Shown: piece by piece, positions 61,865 through 64,000 of the stretch
Layout: the number at the start of each line of letters is the position of its first letter
Numbering within the stretch: the stretch's first letter is position 1
Assembly: GCF_016406145.1 (NCBI RefSeq)
Contig: NZ_CP066306.1
Coordinates: forward strand, 2,790,001-2,854,000
Length of the DNA: 64,000 bases
Origin: Pseudomonas putida
GTDB taxonomy: Bacteria; Pseudomonadota; Gammaproteobacteria; Pseudomonadales; Pseudomonadaceae
Direction: 5' to 3'
Made by a program: the position numbers and the translations under genes
The notes under the pieces: model-generated
Databases searched by the model: none
Told to the model about the DNA's origin: nothing
Seen by the model: the letters and a program-made list of their open reading frames with translations, nothing else

Positions 61865-63157
61865 ATGCAATCGACAAGCCTCGCCCCACGCCGTTGGTGG
61901 TACATCATCCCGATCGTCTTCGTCACTTACAGCCTGGCCTACCTCGACCGTGCCAACTACGGCTTCGCCGCCGCCTCGGGCATGGCCGATGACCTGAAGA
62001 TCACCCCGGCGCTGTCGTCCCTGCTGGGGGCGCTGTTTTTCCTCGGGTACTTCTTCTTCCAGGTGCCTGGCGCCATCTACGCGCAAAAACGCAGCGTCAA
62101 AAAGCTGATTTTCGTCAGCCTGATCCTCTGGGGTAGCCTGGCGACCCTGACCGGCATGGTCAGCAATGTCTACCTGCTGATCGGCATCCGCTTCCTGCTC
62201 GGCGTGGTCGAGGCGGCGGTGATGCCGGCGATGCTGGTGTACCTGTGCCACTGGTTCACCCGCGCCGAACGCTCGCGCGCCAATACCTTCCTGATGCTGG
62301 GCAACCCGGTGACCATCCTGTGGATGTCGGTGGTCTCGGGGTACCTGATCAAGCATTTCGACTGGCGCTGGATGTTCATAATCGAGGGCCTGCCTGCGGT
62401 GCTCTGGGCGTTCGTCTGGTGGCGCCTGGTGGACGACCGGCCAGCTCAGGTGACGTGGTTGAGCGAGCAGGAGAAAGCCGCGCTCGAACAGGCACTGGCC
62501 GCTGAACAGCAAGGCATCAAACCGGTTAAGAACTACCGCGAGGCGTTTCGCTCGCCGCAGGTCATCGTGCTGTCGCTGCAGTATTTCTGCTGGAGCATCG
62601 GGGTGTACGGTTTCGTGCTGTGGCTGCCCTCGATCCTCAAGCAGGCGGCGAACGTCGACATCGTCGAGGCCGGGTGGCTGGCCTCGGTGCCTTACCTGGC
62701 AGCGGTCGTGGCCATGGTCGGGGTGTCGTGGGCCTCTGACAAACTGCAGAAGCGTAAGCGTTTCGTCTGGCCGCCCTTGCTGATTGCCGCGCTGGCCTTC
62801 TATGGCTCCTACGCCTTGGGCACCGAGCATTTCTGGGCGTCCTATGCGCTGCTGGTGGTCGCCGGGGCTTGTATGTACGCCCCCTATGGCCCGTTCTTCG
62901 CCATCGTGCCGGAGATCCTGCCCAGCAACGTGGCCGGTGGGGCCATGGCCCTGATCAACAGCATGGGAGCGCTGGGTTCGTTTGGCGGCTCGTGGCTAGT
63001 CGGCTATCTCAACGGCGCCACCGGTGGCCCTGGCGCTTCGTACCTGTTCATGTGCGGTGCGCTGCTGACGGCAGTGGCGCTCACGGCTGTGCTGAAAACA
63101 TCACAAACCTCAGGCCAGGCCAAGCCCCGCAGCCAGCGCCTGGCAATGAGCCAATAG
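61865..63157 (+). CDS. kguT: KguT, 2-ketogluconate transporter (MFS, ACS family)
   Basis: A 430-residue inner-membrane carrier with twelve helices. The opening WWYIIPIVFVTYSLAYLDRANYGFAAASGM is the anion:cation symporter signature, LGVVEAAVMPAMLVYLCHWF near 113 is the conserved helix 4 region, and a Lys/Glu-rich central loop lies at 195-235. It imports 2-ketogluconate, made in the periplasm by the dehydrogenase encoded at 54952-58736, with protons. AGGAG lies 8 bases before the ATG at 61865. The kguK-kguT gap is 61 bases. Confidence 0.93.
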   Translation: MQSTSLAPRRWWYIIPIVFVTYSLAYLDRANYGFAAASGMADDLKITPALSSLLGALFFLGYFFFQVPGAIYAQKRSVKKLIFVSLILWGSLATLTGMVSNVYLLIGIRFLLGVVEAAVMPAMLVYLCHWFTRAERSRANTFLMLGNPVTILWMSVVSGYLIKHFDWRWMFIIEGLPAVLWAFVWWRLVDDRPAQVTWLSEQEKAALEQALAAEQQGIKPVKNYREAFRSPQVIVLSLQYFCWSIGVYGFVLWLPSILKQAANVDIVEAGWLASVPYLAAVVAMVGVSWASDKLQKRKRFVWPPLLIAALAFYGSYALGTEHFWASYALLVVAGACMYAPYGPFFAIVPEILPSNVAGGAMALINSMGALGSFGGSWLVGYLNGATGGPGASYLFMCGALLTAVALTAVLKTSQTSGQAKPRSQRLAMSQ

Positions 63158-63166
63158 GAAACGGCT

Positions 63167-64000
63167 ATGAAAAAGCGAATCGTCCTTTACAAGCGCCTGC
63201 CCGAGGCCCTGCTGGCGCGCCTGCAACAGCAGGTCGAGGTGACCTGGGTGGATACCTCCGGCAGTGATGGCCTGGCCCGGCTGCGCGATGCCTTGCCCGG
63301 TGCCCATGGCCTGCTGGGCGCCAGTTTGCGGCTGGACAGCAGCCTGCTGGACCTGGCGCCACAGCTTGAGGTGGTGGCCAGTGTGTCGGTTGGCGTCGAC
63401 AACTACGACGTTGCCGAGCTGACCCGCCGTGGCGTGATGCTGACCAACACCCCTGATGTATTGACCGAGACCACCGCCGACACCGGCTTTGCCTTGATCC
63501 TGGCCACTGCCCGGCGGGTGGTGGAGCTGGCCGGCTGGGTACGTGACGGCCATTGGCAGGCCAACCTTGGGCCGGCGCATTTTGGCAGTGACGTGCATGG
63601 CAAGACCTTGGGCATCGTCGGCATGGGGCGCATTGGTGAGGCCTTGGCCCGCCGTGGTGCGGCCGGGTTCGGCATGCGCGTGCTGTACCACAGTTCGCGG
63701 GCCAAACCAGAGGTGGAGGCCCGCTATGGTGCCCGGTATCGCACCCTGGACGAGTTGCTGCGCGAGGCGGATTTTGTCTGTTTGACGGTGCCCTTGAGCG
63801 CCAGCACCGAAGGCCTGATCGGCGCAAGGGAGCTTTCGCTGATGAAGCCCGAGGCGATCCTGGTGAACATTGCCCGCGGGCGTGTGGTGGATGAACAGGC
63901 ACTGCTTGCGGCGTTGCAAGCCAAGCGCATCCGCGGCGCCGGGCTGGATGTGTTCGTGCAGGAGCCACTGCCGGCCCACTCGCCGCTGTTGCAACTGGAC
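63167..64000 (+). CDS. kguD: KguD, 2-keto-6-phosphogluconate reductase (cut by window end)
   Basis: The first 278 codons of a D-2-hydroxyacid dehydrogenase, 9 bases after the kguT stop. SVGVDNYDV near 77, the NAD(P)-binding GIVGMGRIGEALARRG near 147, LTVPLSASTEGLI, and NIARGRVVDEQAL near 230 (catalytic Arg) are visible. The catalytic Glu and His lie near or beyond the window end. It reduces 2-keto-6-phosphogluconate to 6-phosphogluconate, feeding the Entner-Doudoroff pathway. The family is that of GhrB-type reductases; the specific name rests on the operon. Confidence 0.93.
   Translation, partial: MKKRIVLYKRLPEALLARLQQQVEVTWVDTSGSDGLARLRDALPGAHGLLGASLRLDSSLLDLAPQLEVVASVSVGVDNYDVAELTRRGVMLTNTPDVLTETTADTGFALILATARRVVELAGWVRDGHWQANLGPAHFGSDVHGKTLGIVGMGRIGEALARRGAAGFGMRVLYHSSRAKPEVEARYGARYRTLDELLREADFVCLTVPLSASTEGLIGARELSLMKPEAILVNIARGRVVDEQALLAALQAKRIRGAGLDVFVQEPLPAHSPLLQLD

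Noticed and set aside
1..64000. tRNA or rRNA genes, in particular at the island edges.
   Set aside because: No cloverleaf or rRNA sequence was recognised by eye in the gaps examined.

Overview
The window looks like a chromosome segment of a Pseudomonas putida-group bacterium. The basis is the GC-rich backbone, the Pseudomonas-type REP palindromes, and a gluconate / 2-ketogluconate locus with PtxS operators (TGAAACCGGTTTCA) arranged as I recall it from P. putida. Species assignment is inference; no database search was run.

Region 1 (1-3.0 kb, minus strand) is one end of a type VI secretion (T6SS) cluster: tssE (partial), tssC, tssB and an unassigned T6SS-linked gene. Region 2 (3.7-8.5 kb) is an effector/immunity island. 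It holds a putative colicin-like pore-forming effector (7474-8490) followed 2 bases later by a membrane protein that is probably its immunity protein, two more paralogues of that protein, an ADP-ribosylglycohydrolase and a decayed fragment of a second one.

Region 3 (8.7-16.7 kb) is a complete delivery operon: vgrG, two DcrB/DUF1795-like genes (the second a typical EagR chaperone), a 1411-residue prePAAR-PAAR-Rhs effector with a predicted PD-(D/E)XK nuclease tip, and its immunity gene. Region 4 (16.7-35.7 kb) is a graveyard and reservoir of displaced Rhs tips. GC-rich Rhs core fragments alternate with AT-rich toxin tips (SHH, AHH, WHH and GHH/WHH-like HNH nucleases, an NS_2 nuclease and unidentified ones) and mostly intact immunity genes (SUKH, DUF4303, Imm22-like, Imm26-like, Imm11/43-like). 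Nearly every toxin is broken by one identifiable lesion: a nonsense codon, a 1-base slip at the core/toxin joint, an 8-bp repeat expansion, a deletion, or an in-frame fusion to its immunity gene. Most immunity frames stay open. A truncated IS630-type element and a 116-bp direct repeat carrying a hairpin lie inside the array.

Region 5 (35.9-53.4 kb) is ordinary metabolism and transport: two small Pseudomonas-type proteins; an M20 amidohydrolase / MHS symporter / amidase / IclR set; an AttEFGH-like ABC exporter with a lipocalin-like lipoprotein; an aldo/keto reductase with a LysR; and a LysR-linked operon of HMG-CoA-lyase-like protein, class III CoA-transferase, gamma-carbonic-anhydrase-like protein and MFS carrier, followed by an OprD porin.

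Region 6 (54.7-64 kb) is the PtxS regulon. A periplasmic three-subunit gluconate 2-dehydrogenase makes 2-ketogluconate, KguT imports it, KguK phosphorylates it and KguD (cut by the window end) reduces it. KguE is co-transcribed. PtxS (LacI family) has a perfect operator before the dehydrogenase operon, before itself and before kguE.
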